A stretch of 64,000 nucleotides of DNA from Acutalibacter muris. GTDB taxonomy: Bacteria; Bacillota; Clostridia; Oscillospirales; Acutalibacteraceae. A program made the translations under genes and the position numbers. This document shows positions 33,575-41,806 of the stretch, in pieces; positions within the stretch are counted from its first letter, which is position 1; each line of letters starts with the position of its first letter. The notes under the pieces were generated by a model. That model was not told the DNA's origin. It worked only from the letters and a program-made list of their open reading frames with translations, and ran no database searches. Where the stretch lies: the NCBI RefSeq assembly GCF_002201475.1, contig NZ_CP021422.1, forward strand, positions 372,001 through 436,000. The letters are read 5' to 3'.

Positions 33575-35371
33575 ATGAAAAAGAAAAAACAGAAGAAATC
33601 CAGTATCCTGCGCTTCTACCCCTATACAAAGGGGTTCCGCGGGAACCTGCTGCTTGCCATGCTGACAGTGATAATCTCCTCGGCGGCAAGCTATATGACC
33701 CCACAGATAATCCGTGTCACGGTAGACTCGGTAATAAACGACGAGCCCTTCTCCCTGCCGGGCTTTATACTCTCTTGGATAGAGAGCTTCGGCGGCCGGG
33801 AGGCCCTGCGTTCCCATATAATAATATGCGCAGCGGCGGCGCTGCTGTTCGCGGTGATAGCGGGCGTTGCCAACTATGCCTCCCGGATGAACCTGGCAAA
33901 GGGCTGCGAGGGCACGGTGGAGTGTATGCGCAACACCCTCTTTGGGCATATCCAGCGCCTGCCCTATGCCTGGCACAATTCCCACCAGACCGGCGATATT
34001 ATACAGCGCTGCACCCAGGACGTGGAGCTTATCAAGAACTTTGTCAACGAGCAGCTTATGACCGTGATACGCACGGTGCTGGCCATTGTCATCTCACTTA
34101 CGCTGATGTTCATGATGAATGTCCAGCTCTCTCTGGTGGTGCTCTGCTTCATACCCCTGGTGCTGGGGTACTCCATGATATTCTTTGTGCTGGTGGGCAA
34201 GAAGTTTGACCAGGCCGACCAGACCGAGGGGCAGCTTACCGCCCTTGTACAGGAGAATCTTACGGGAGTGCGGGTGGTACGTGCCTTTGGGCGGGAGCGC
34301 TTTGAGATAGAGCGCTTCAATAAAAAGAACCAGGAGTTTGCCGACCTCTGGTCCCATCTGGGGAAGATACTGGGCGTGGACTGGGGCCTTGGGGAATTGT
34401 TCGCGGGACTGCAGGCCCTGGTGGTGATAGTTATAGGCGTGTTCTTCGTGGAGAACGGCTCCATCACCGAGGGGGAGTTTCTGGCCTTCACGGCCTATAA
34501 CTCCATGCTGGCCTGGCCCGTGGCCCAGCTGGGTAGGGTTCTGAGTGAGCTCAGCAAGACCTCCATCAGCTCCACCAGGCTTTTTGACATTCTGGACGCC
34601 AAGGAGGAGCAGGATAAGGAGCACCCCCGCACCCCGCCCATGGACGGGGACATCGTCTTCGACCACGTGAGCTTCGGCTACGGCGAGGGCGGCGAGGTGC
34701 TTGAGGACGTGAGCTTCACCGTGAAAGCGGGCACCACCTTCGGCATCTTAGGCGCTACCGGCAGCGGCAAGTCCACTCTCATGTACCTTCTGGACAGGCT
34801 CTACGAGCTGCCCGAGGGGCAGGGGCGGATAACCGTGGGCGGCGTGGACATCAGGGACATAGGGCTCTCCCACCTGCGCCACGGCATAGGTATGGTGCTC
34901 CAGGAGCCCTTCCTGTTCAGCAAGACGTTTAGAGAGAGCATAGCCGACGGCTCTAGGCGCTCCGACCTTGAAACCGTGAGGAAATACGCCCGCATGGCCG
35001 TTATAGACGACGCCATAGAGGGCTTTGCTCAGGGGTATGAGACCCCCATCGGCGAGCGGGGAGTCACCATCTCCGGCGGACAGAAGCAGCGGGTGGCCAT
35101 AGCCAGGATGCTAATGCAGGACACGCCCATAAAAGTGTTTGACGACTCCCTCTCCGCCGTGGACATGGAGACCGACGCGAAGATACGCCAGTCCATAAAA
35201 GAGAACGTCCACGGCACCACGATACTTATAGCCCATAGGATAACCACGCTGATGAACGCCGACTGTATACTTGTCCTGGAAAAGGGCAGGGTGGCCCAGA
35301 TGGGCACACACCAGGAACTGATAGCGCAGGACGGCATTTATAAGCGCATATTTGACATACAAAAGAGTTGA
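33575..35371 (+). CDS. Heterodimeric ABC exporter subunit with degenerate Walker B
   Basis: 598 residues: six-helix exporter domain (about residues 15-320) and an ATPase. Walker A is GATGSGKSTLMYLLD and the signature ISGGQKQRVAIAR, but Walker B reads IKVFDDSLSAVD, with Asp where the catalytic Glu should be. This is the pattern of the degenerate subunit of heterodimeric exporters (BmrC, LmrC, TM287). The ATG at 33575 follows GAGG; the frame is open to 33383 but that is the promoter and leader. The partner gene follows nine bases after its stop. Drug efflux is the likely role. Confidence 0.92.
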   Translation: MKKKKQKKSSILRFYPYTKGFRGNLLLAMLTVIISSAASYMTPQIIRVTVDSVINDEPFSLPGFILSWIESFGGREALRSHIIICAAAALLFAVIAGVANYASRMNLAKGCEGTVECMRNTLFGHIQRLPYAWHNSHQTGDIIQRCTQDVELIKNFVNEQLMTVIRTVLAIVISLTLMFMMNVQLSLVVLCFIPLVLGYSMIFFVLVGKKFDQADQTEGQLTALVQENLTGVRVVRAFGRERFEIERFNKKNQEFADLWSHLGKILGVDWGLGELFAGLQALVVIVIGVFFVENGSITEGEFLAFTAYNSMLAWPVAQLGRVLSELSKTSISSTRLFDILDAKEEQDKEHPRTPPMDGDIVFDHVSFGYGEGGEVLEDVSFTVKAGTTFGILGATGSGKSTLMYLLDRLYELPEGQGRITVGGVDIRDIGLSHLRHGIGMVLQEPFLFSKTFRESIADGSRRSDLETVRKYARMAVIDDAIEGFAQGYETPIGERGVTISGGQKQRVAIARMLMQDTPIKVFDDSLSAVDMETDAKIRQSIKENVHGTTILIAHRITTLMNADCILVLEKGRVAQMGTHQELIAQDGIYKRIFDIQKS

Positions 35372-35380
35372 GGTAAAAAT

Positions 35381-37216
35381 ATGGAGATAAACAAAACTGA
35401 GAATATACCAAAGGAGCGCTTCCATACCTTCAAGGTATGGGGGAAGATGCTCCCATATATAAAGCCCTACCGCAAGTGGGTGGCCGTGATAATCGCCGCC
35501 ATGCTTATGGACGCGTGCATAGCTGTGTTGGACACCCTCATAGCCGGTTACGTGGTGGACCGCTTTATCACCCCGCGCACCCATCAGGGCATAGCCGTCT
35601 TTGCCCTATTATATGCGGGCATGACCCTTATGCGCACCCTTGGGCAGATAGTCCTTGGCACCCTGGCCCTGCGGCTGGAGATGTATATCGGCAGGGACAT
35701 GAAGCGGGATCTGTTCGTACACCTGCAGACCCTCAGCTTCTCATATTACAACCAGACCCCAGTGGGCACCATAGTGGCCCGGGCCCTGAACGACCCGGCG
35801 CGTATTGCCGAGAGCATACCCTGGATGATGGTGGACGGCGTGTACTGCGGCGTGTATATTGTCGCGTGCCTTGGGGCCATGCTGGTGATAAACTGGAGGC
35901 TTGGGCTCCTGGTGCTGGCGGTGGTGCCCTTTATCACGGCCTTCACAGTGTATTTTGAGAAGCGTATACTCAAGGTGAACCGCAAGGTAAGAAAGATAAA
36001 TGCCGAGCTTACGAAGAACTATAACGAGGGCATTTCCGGGGCGAAAACCTCAAAGACCCTGGTTATTGAGGACAAGAACCTGGAGAGCTTTAAGGAGGTC
36101 AGCGGGCGTATGCGCCGCACCAGCATTAAGGCCGTCATGCTGGACGCCATATATATCCCGGTGATAAGCTTTCTGACGGCTCTGGCGGTGTCCTTTGTAA
36201 TAACCGGCGGGGGCAATATGGCCATGCTGGGCGGCATAAGCATCGGGCAGCTGACTATCTTCGTGAACTTCGCCCTGCGAATAGCCGACCCGGTGGGGGC
36301 TCTGGCCTATCAGGCCACGCGCTTCGTATCCACCCAGGCAAATATAGAGCGTGTGACGGAGCTCCTGGAGCTTCAGCCCGAGATAACCGACACACCCGAG
36401 GTCATAGAGAAGTACGGTACATCGCTTGAGCCTAAAAGAGAGAACTGGGAGCCGCTAAAGGGCGACATCACCTTCGAGGACGTGACCTTCATGTACCCGG
36501 ACGGCCACGAAAACGTGCTGGAGCACTTCGATTTGCAGGTGCCCGCCGGGTCCACAGTGGCGATAGTGGGCGAGACCGGGGCGGGGAAGTCTACCCTTGT
36601 GAACCTTGCCTGCCGGTTTTTTGAGCCCACAGGCGGGCGCATACTTATCGACGGCCGGGACTATCGGGAGCGCAGTATGCTCTGGCTGCACACCAGCATA
36701 GGGTATGTGCTCCAGACCCCGCACCTGTTCTCGGGCTCCGTAAAGGACAATATACGCTATGGGCGCTTGGACGCCACTGACGAGGAGATAGAGAACGCCG
36801 CAAAGCTTGTGAACGCCCACGAATTTATCATGGGCATGGAGAAGGGCTATGACAGCGATGTGGGCGAGGGCGGCGGCCAACTGTCCACCGGGGAGAAGCA
36901 GCTCATAAGCTTTGCCCGGGCTGTGCTTGCCGACCCCAGGATATTTGTGCTGGACGAGGCCACGGCCTCCATCGACACCAAAACCGAGGCCCTTATACAG
37001 GAGGCCATCTCAACGCTGCTTGAGGGCCGTACCTCCTTCCTTATCGCCCACAGGCTCTCCACCATCCGCAAGGCCGACATGATTCTGGTCGTGCGGGACG
37101 GCAGGATCATTCAGCGGGGCACCCACAGGGAGCTGATGGAACAGGGGGGGTACTACGCGGACCTGTATAATAAGCAGTTCGAGACGGAGAGCGCGGAGAC
37201 GGTGTTTAACGGGTAA
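35381..37216 (+). CDS. Heterodimeric ABC exporter subunit with canonical Walker B
   Basis: 611 residues, same domain order as its partner. Walker A is GETGAGKSTLVNL, Walker B FVLDEATASID with the catalytic Glu, but the signature reads LSTGEKQLISFARA instead of LSGGQ. A degenerate signature here together with the degenerate Walker B of the partner forms the one inactive ATP site expected in a heterodimer. GAGG precedes the ATG. Both subunits share the attenuator-controlled promoter at 33.4 kb. Confidence 0.93.
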   Translation: MEINKTENIPKERFHTFKVWGKMLPYIKPYRKWVAVIIAAMLMDACIAVLDTLIAGYVVDRFITPRTHQGIAVFALLYAGMTLMRTLGQIVLGTLALRLEMYIGRDMKRDLFVHLQTLSFSYYNQTPVGTIVARALNDPARIAESIPWMMVDGVYCGVYIVACLGAMLVINWRLGLLVLAVVPFITAFTVYFEKRILKVNRKVRKINAELTKNYNEGISGAKTSKTLVIEDKNLESFKEVSGRMRRTSIKAVMLDAIYIPVISFLTALAVSFVITGGGNMAMLGGISIGQLTIFVNFALRIADPVGALAYQATRFVSTQANIERVTELLELQPEITDTPEVIEKYGTSLEPKRENWEPLKGDITFEDVTFMYPDGHENVLEHFDLQVPAGSTVAIVGETGAGKSTLVNLACRFFEPTGGRILIDGRDYRERSMLWLHTSIGYVLQTPHLFSGSVKDNIRYGRLDATDEEIENAAKLVNAHEFIMGMEKGYDSDVGEGGGQLSTGEKQLISFARAVLADPRIFVLDEATASIDTKTEALIQEAISTLLEGRTSFLIAHRLSTIRKADMILVVRDGRIIQRGTHRELMEQGGYYADLYNKQFETESAETVFNG

Positions 37217-37253
37217 GCCGGAGACATAAATATATCACGAAGGGAAGAAGAAA

Positions 37254-37460
37254 ATGGACATCTATGTATCTGCAAAGGCCCCCCGGGGCGGGGACGGCAC
37301 AAGGGCAAAGCCCTTTAAGACCATCAACCAGGCCGCGGCGATAGCGGAGGCCGGGGACACGGTGGTCGTCGGCCCCGGCGTTTACCGGGAGTGGGTGGAC
37401 CCCCAAAACGGCGGCACATCGGACGGCTGCCGGGTAAGGTACATCTCGGAGGAGCCCCTT
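37254..37460 (+). pseudogene. Beta-helix protein gene, 5' fragment
   Basis: The first 69 codons of a DUF1565-type right-handed beta-helix protein (MDIYVSAKAPRGGDGTRAKP, later AGDTVVVGPGVYREWV). After RVRYISEEPL at 37460 the homology stops and mobile-element sequence begins. The 3' part of the same gene is at 43741-45338. There is no signal peptide, so the intact protein was probably cytoplasmic. A GAAGGGAAGAAG stretch precedes the ATG. It may have been cotranscribed with the ABC genes. Confidence 0.8.
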
Positions 37461-37825
37461 AGGCTTTTTGTCAAGAGGAACTTTTCAAGGGATGGGAAAA
37501 ATCAGGCGGGAAAAGCCCCGTGGACGGTTAAAAGCCGTTTTCGTGGGTGGGTAGCATAAAACCCTTACCCCGCCCTGCATCGGGGCTTGGAGCGCCCCAG
37601 GAAGCCGTATTCATGGGGGTTTGGGGGCTGTGCCGCAAGCCTAAATGTCCACGCCCGCCGGTTGTGCGGTGGGCGGAATGGATGTAAAGCGGTGATTGTT
37701 TTCGTCAGGGAGATGTGCTATACTTAAAGTCTAAAAGTACATCACCGCCCTTGTGCTGGCGGGGGCCTATGTCCTGCTGCTGTGTGGTGTGTTTTGGTGA
37801 AAAAAGCAAAGAGAGGTTCGCAGGT
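37461..37825 (+). other. Non-coding left end of the mobile element
   Basis: About 365 bases without a convincing gene. It contains the expected left attachment end, GC-rich short inverted repeats, and TAAATGTCCACGCCCGCCGG near 37650, which recurs at about 38485. A promoter sits at 37696-37724. Confidence 0.6.
37696..37724 (+). promoter_or_regulatory. Element cargo promoter, copy 1
   Basis: TTGTTT (37696-37701), 17-base spacer, TATACT (37719-37724) with extended TGC. The block GATTGTTTTC...GGGAGATGTGCTATACTT is repeated at 38795-38823. It precedes the lipoprotein gene by about 100 bases. Confidence 0.75.
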
Positions 37826-38488
37826 ATGGCGAGACAGAAAAGGCAATTACGAAAGAGGGCCGCGCTTACCCTGTCGCTTTTGCTCCTGCTCGGTTCGCTG
37901 GCAGGCTGTGGGGGCAAGCCGCAGGAGGATGCGTCCGGCGCAGACGGGCCGACAAATACATACACGCCCCCGGTAAATGAGGACGGTCAAATCGTCATTA
38001 CTATGCCTAAGACACTATTGGGAGGAAAGACCGCCGAGGAACTGGAAGCGGAAGATAAAAAGCAGCGTCCAACAGTGGCCAATCAAGCGGTTTACAATGC
38101 GCTGCTGGCAAATGGGGATGGCACTTTCAGCTACTATCTCACAACGGAACAGTACCCAAAGCTGAAAGCGGCGTATTATTGGCTGGGCTGTTTGCGTGAC
38201 CCTGTTACCGCTGAAATTTCGCAGGAATTTGTAACGGCGGCGGATTATACAGATTTGGACGAAAACGGAGTCCCTTGGGGGCTTACAGTTTCGGTGGACG
38301 CCGAGACTTATCACTCTGTGGAAATATGGTACTCTGCTGTGGTCACGGTTGCACCGGCGGTCATGCTGGGGCGGTATCAAGTATTATGCGGGATTTCCGG
38401 TGATGAATGGGCCGTCCATGTGACCGTGAAAGATGCTGACAGCGGCGAGGTGATTTCAGAACACGACTTCCCCACCCGTGGCGAGTAA
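37826..38488 (+). CDS. Element-borne lipoprotein of unknown function
   Basis: 220 residues. A basic N-terminus (MARQKRQLRKR) precedes a hydrophobic segment and the lipobox LAGC, so the mature protein should be anchored to the outer face of the membrane at Cys27 or so. The mature part has TVANQAVYNALLANGDGTFSYYLT and YHSVEIWYSAVVTVAPAVML but no recognised domain. The ATG at 37826 is preferred because the signal peptide starts there; AGAGG is about ten bases upstream. It has its own promoter, the same sequence as that of the next cargo gene. Confidence 0.75.
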   Translation: MARQKRQLRKRAALTLSLLLLLGSLAGCGGKPQEDASGADGPTNTYTPPVNEDGQIVITMPKTLLGGKTAEELEAEDKKQRPTVANQAVYNALLANGDGTFSYYLTTEQYPKLKAAYYWLGCLRDPVTAEISQEFVTAADYTDLDENGVPWGLTVSVDAETYHSVEIWYSAVVTVAPAVMLGRYQVLCGISGDEWAVHVTVKDADSGEVISEHDFPTRGE

Positions 38489-38873
38489 ATGTCCACGCCC
38501 GCCGGGGACGCATTTGCCCTTATCCTGTTCTTTGGGAGAGGCCGGGGGCGCGGGGGCAGAGCCACCGCAAAACCTACCGGTAGCCGCCGCAGTAGTGCAG
38601 ACGGTTTTGCCGTTAAAATGGAGCGGACGAAAGCGGGGGGCAGGATTGTCAAATCCTGTTCCCCGTTTTCGGCGGCGAAATGGCAACGGCAAAAATCCAG
38701 ACAGTCAAGGGGGCAGAGTGGAGATTTTTTGCGGAGCAAAAAATACTACTCGTCCCTTGACGGTCTGGATAGTCGGAACGGCGTGGAACGGGGATTGTTT
38801 TCAGTGGGGAGATGTGCTATACTTGAACCGATAAATCAACCGGCAAATCGGGACTTATGAGGGGTGATATATT
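38489..38873 (+). other. Non-coding spacer with large palindrome in the mobile element
   Basis: About 385 bases. Two ORFs here overlap in different frames and have no ribosome site, so they are not called. It holds an inverted repeat GTCAAGGG/CCCTTGAC around 38703-38762 enclosing ATTTTTTGC-GGA-GCAAAAAAT (38724-38744), and a GGGGGCAGGATT/AATCCTGTTCCCC hairpin near 38635-38665. Confidence 0.6.
38795..38823 (+). promoter_or_regulatory. Element cargo promoter, copy 2
   Basis: TTGTTT (38795-38800) and TATACT (38818-38823), 17-base spacer, extended TGC; near-identical to copy 1 at 37696-37724. It drives the 38874 gene. Confidence 0.75.
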
Positions 38874-39227
38874 TTGGATAACAACAGACTTACTCAACAA
38901 AAAGATTTGTTAGAATCAGTCTTGGAAGTATTAAATATTTTGAAACTACGATGCCCCGACTTGAATACAAGCACGATTCCCCAACTTACAGCAGTCCAAG
39001 CGTTGTTGACCAAAGATAATTTATCAAACGATGATTTAGAACAGATTGATAAAGTGATTAGGTATTTATGTCATTTCAAATGCTTATATGATTTTTGCCC
39101 ATTGGAACTTTTGGACGGGGAGACAGAGCAGGAGTGTTGGGGACGATGGTATCAAATTTTAGATCGAATGAGAAATCGAGCCGACTTGCTTTGTAATGGC
39201 ACTAAGAAAAAAAGGAAACATAAATGA
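38874..39227 (+). CDS. Hypothetical element-borne protein
   Basis: 117 residues, TTG start with GAGGGG upstream. The product begins MDNNRLTQQKDLLESVLEVL and ends in a basic tail KKKRKHK. It looks helical and soluble, with Cys residues in LCHFKCLYDFCPLELLDG; no domain is recognised. The sequence is clearly more AT-rich than the host genes. A GC hairpin lies downstream between it and the convergent mobA gene. Confidence 0.65.
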   Translation: MDNNRLTQQKDLLESVLEVLNILKLRCPDLNTSTIPQLTAVQALLTKDNLSNDDLEQIDKVIRYLCHFKCLYDFCPLELLDGETEQECWGRWYQILDRMRNRADLLCNGTKKKRKHK

Positions 39228-39291
39228 TTGCACGAATAATGCGATATCGAAGGGTAAATTTGGTTTTATCGGGCAGGTGAAGTGCCGAAAC

Positions 39292-39329
39292 AGGGCGGCG
39301 GGGCTAATATTGACTATCCCCGCCGCCCT
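39292..39329. terminator. Hairpin between convergent element genes
   Basis: A perfect 12-pair stem, AGGGCGGCGGGG with CCCCGCCGCCCT, loop of 14 bases, just after the mobA stop. No T run, so termination strength is uncertain. Confidence 0.55.
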
Positions 39330-39334
39330 CCCTG

Positions 39335-40741
39335 TTACCGCTCCACATCCTGCGCCCTGCGGGGCTGCTGCTCCCGCTGTTCCTGCCGCAAGATGTTGTA
39401 AACGCTCCTGCGGATTTGCTCGGCTTCTTTCACTTCCCCTTTCAAAGCAAGATACCGCCGGTTGAGCGTTTCCCGTTCGGCGGTCAGCTTGGCATACTCC
39501 GCTTTCCATGCCTTTACCGGCAGGGCGGTCTTGCCGTTCATCACGCCTTTCAGATAGTCGTGCGCCGCCGTAAACAGGATTTGCTCGGCCTCGGTCAAAT
39601 GCTTTTTTCCCTTATACTTGAAATAAATCTCGGCCTGCTCGATGTGCTTTTTCAGAGTGCCTAACCGCCGGTCAATGGGTTTCAGTTTGTGCTGAATGTC
39701 AAGCTGTTCCCCTATCATAGACTTGAATTTTTCATCAAGCCCCGCCATATCCATGATGTTGTTGGCTTGCAGGAAGTTCAGCATTTTCGCCGCGTCCTTG
39801 AGGTTATAGATGGATTGGGAAGTCTGCGATTTTCCCTCCCGCGCCCTGCGGGACAGGATGCCCTGGATATAGTCGGCAAGAGTGGGCGGCTCGGTGTTCT
39901 CCTGTTCCTCTTTCAGCCACTTTTGCAGTTTGGCGATACGGGCTTTCAGTTGCCGGAGTTTCTGATTTGTCACTTCGATTTCCCGGTTCAGATCGCCGCG
40001 CTCGGTGCGGATGCCGCGCTTCTCCATAGCGGAAGCGGCAACGCCTAAATGGACGGTGGGTATCTGGTCGATGCCCTGCCGCTCATAACTGCGGTGGTCG
40101 ATGCGCTGGTTGTGTCCGTACTGCTCCAACGCCTGGTTGCAAAGCTGCGCCCACGCCGCCCGCCATTCCTCGGCCTTGGTCTGCTCGTTCCAGTCGGTGG
40201 CGGGGATGGCCTTGCACTTGTACTGCCGCTTTTTCGGGTCATAGATTTTCTTCCCCTGCGGGTCAAGAATGTACTCCTTTTTCTGCTTCGCTCCCCATGC
40301 GCCGCCCTGCTGGATGGGGCGCATTGTCAGCATGATATGGGCGTGGGGATTGCCGCCGCCTGTGTCGTGGATGGCAAAGTCGGCGCACATTCCCGCATTG
40401 ACAAACTGCTCTTTCACATACTCGCGGACAAGAGAAATGCCCTGCTCCCTTGTCAATTCACAGGGCAGGGCAATCTCAATTTCTCTTGCAAGCTGGGCGT
40501 TTTTCGCTTTCTCGATTTTCTCCACCGCGTTCCACAAAACCGCCCTGTCAGAAAAGGCGGCGGGGGCGTGGCCGGGGAGTAAAATCTCGGTATGGATAAC
40601 GCCGCCCTTGTGGGTGTAGTCGTGGGTTTCCCCGTCAAAGTCGTTGGTGAGTTTCTCCCCCGCCCGGTAAGCGGCGGCGGCAACGGCGGATTTGCCCTTG
40701 CCGCGGGAGATGATTTTGATACTGCAATGGTAGATTGCCAC
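39335..40741 (-). CDS. MobA/MobL family (MOBQ) relaxase
   Basis: 468 residues. The N-terminal relaxase domain starts MAIYHCSIKIISRGKGKSAV, with a conserved GGNPHAHIMLTMRP (metal-binding His-x-His, near residue 130) and IDHRSYERQG near residue 215. The C-terminal half is a charged coiled coil. It nicks oriT and pilots DNA during conjugation, using a transfer machine supplied by another element. GTG at 40741 has AAAGGAGG eight bases upstream. The oriT at 40778-40867 lies just upstream of the gene. Confidence 0.92.
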   Translation of the reverse strand: MAIYHCSIKIISRGKGKSAVAAAAYRAGEKLTNDFDGETHDYTHKGGVIHTEILLPGHAPAAFSDRAVLWNAVEKIEKAKNAQLAREIEIALPCELTREQGISLVREYVKEQFVNAGMCADFAIHDTGGGNPHAHIMLTMRPIQQGGAWGAKQKKEYILDPQGKKIYDPKKRQYKCKAIPATDWNEQTKAEEWRAAWAQLCNQALEQYGHNQRIDHRSYERQGIDQIPTVHLGVAASAMEKRGIRTERGDLNREIEVTNQKLRQLKARIAKLQKWLKEEQENTEPPTLADYIQGILSRRAREGKSQTSQSIYNLKDAAKMLNFLQANNIMDMAGLDEKFKSMIGEQLDIQHKLKPIDRRLGTLKKHIEQAEIYFKYKGKKHLTEAEQILFTAAHDYLKGVMNGKTALPVKAWKAEYAKLTAERETLNRRYLALKGEVKEAEQIRRSVYNILRQEQREQQPRRAQDVER

Positions 40742-40777
40742 GGGCTGTCCTCCTTTCTGCGGGTCGTTCCCCCGTCC

Positions 40778-40867
40778 TTTTGTGCCGAGAGGCACAAAAC
40801 GCCGTCTGCAAGACCGCACATACCACATTCATGTGGTATATAAGTGCGCCCTTGCCGGGGGCAAGGG
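40778..40867 (+). other. oriT: Origin of transfer (oriT), MOBQ type
   Basis: Three inverted repeats in a row: TTTTGTGCC/GGCACAAAA (40778-40799), ATACCACAT/ATGTGGTAT (40820-40839), and CCCTTGCC/GGCAAGGG (40849-40867). The second is followed at 40841-40852 by TAAGTGCGCCCT, the nick-region core of the RSF1010/pGO1 (MOBQ) oriT family. It lies upstream of the MOBQ relaxase gene, as expected. Confidence 0.88.
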
Positions 40868-40880
40868 ACGGGGCGCACGC

Positions 40881-40962
40881 CCGTTACCCTTGCACCCCGC
40901 CCCCGTCTTTGTCTTCGCTTGTGCCGTCCTCCTGCGCTGTGTGGGCGGTCTTGGCGGCGGTT
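40881..40962. repeat. Direct repeat, copy 1, flanking cargo genes
   Basis: CCGTTACCC...CCGTCCTCCTGCGCTG...GGCGG matches the block at 42508-42578 over most of its length, with short gaps. The two copies bracket the three AT-rich cargo genes. Confidence 0.65.
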
Positions 40963-40968
40963 GCAACG

Positions 40969-40997
40969 AAAAACGCCCCTACCGAAGTAGGAGCGTT
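40969..40997 (-). terminator. Terminator after cargo gene at 41010
   Basis: On the minus strand AACGCTCCTAC and GTAGGGGCGTT pair (one mismatch) around a TTCG loop and are followed by TTTTT. Confidence 0.85.
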
Positions 40998-41009
40998 AGG
41001 TTTGCGTAT

Positions 41010-41537
41010 TCAAATTTTTCTGAAAATGTCCAATGTGTCCGAAGTGCCTACGGCTATGTAATTTCCGCATTTGCTAAATCCAAATGCCTTTATTTCATAA
41101 TCCTCAAAGATAATGGTACATTTCTCTGGATTTAGAGTGTAAAGCGCATATTGGGGCATAAATATGATTTTCACCATCGGCCAAAAGGGAGCTACTGACA
41201 CCAATGTGTTTCCGTCTTTGGAAAATCGCCGCAAACCGCCGCCACCATCCCCAGCGATTGGCACAATTTCATCCCCCAATTCTTCAGCGAGGGCAATCAA
41301 ATCATCTTCATCATAATTTTCAGTACAATATGTTTTACTGCCTGCTTTGCAATCAATAATGCTTTGCCTTTGGCTCGATATGACAACTAATTTCTCGGTA
41401 TGTATGTTTGAAAAGCCTAAATATGTTAAACCACCGACTGCATAAGTAATTTTTTCCCACCCATCAGGGACACCCGTTGGAATGCGCTGGATGATACCCT
41501 GCATCTTTTTTCTATGCTCAATCTCATTTGCGTCCAT
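41010..41537 (-). CDS. Hypothetical cargo protein
   Basis: 175 residues, soluble, no signal peptide. It begins MDANEIEHRKKMQGIIQRI and contains TYAVGGLTYLGFSN, NYDEDDLIALAEELGDE and a repeated beta-rich pattern (FGFSKCGNYIAVGTSDTLDI) that could suggest a small WD/propeller-like or immunity-type fold; no family is recognised. ATG at 41537 is preferred, with GGAGG seven bases upstream; the in-frame ATG at 41543 is too close to that site. AT-rich compared with the host. Confidence 0.7.
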   Translation of the reverse strand: MDANEIEHRKKMQGIIQRIPTGVPDGWEKITYAVGGLTYLGFSNIHTEKLVVISSQRQSIIDCKAGSKTYCTENYDEDDLIALAEELGDEIVPIAGDGGGGLRRFSKDGNTLVSVAPFWPMVKIIFMPQYALYTLNPEKCTIIFEDYEIKAFGFSKCGNYIAVGTSDTLDIFRKI

Positions 41538-41584
41538 AACCATACCTCCGTTACATTTTTTATCCGATGCTTATAATCAGCCCA

Positions 41585-41800
41585 TTAGAATGAATAAAAT
41601 CCCTCTCTCAAAATGATTGCTAAGATGTAAAGTGCGAAAAAAGCGCAGAAACCACCCAAAAGCAGAGGGATAATTGCCAAAATTTTGAACCGCGCCTTTT
41701 TCCAGATTTCCCACGCCGCTTTTAGCAAAACAACTGCTATCCCCGCCGCGCCCAATATCACAATAAAAATGGAAAAATAAGCTAATCCCACGGTTCTCAC
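41585..41800 (-). CDS. Small membrane protein (cargo)
   Basis: 71 residues with two membrane segments (AYFSIFIVILGAAGIAVVLL and FKILAIIPLLLGGFCAFFAL). The overlapping frame at 41577-41810 is less plausible. The start is GTG at 41800 or 41791; the latter has AGGTGAG at better spacing. It follows the next membrane protein gene by six bases and is probably cotranslated with it. Function unknown. Confidence 0.6.
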   Translation of the reverse strand: MRTVGLAYFSIFIVILGAAGIAVVLLKAAWEIWKKARFKILAIIPLLLGGFCAFFALYILAIILREGFYSF

Positions 41801-41806
41801 CTACTT

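Noticed and set aside
38478..38860. Two overlapping plus-strand ORFs of 118 and 123 codons
   Set aside because: They overlap each other and the large palindrome and promoter repeat, with no ribosome site.
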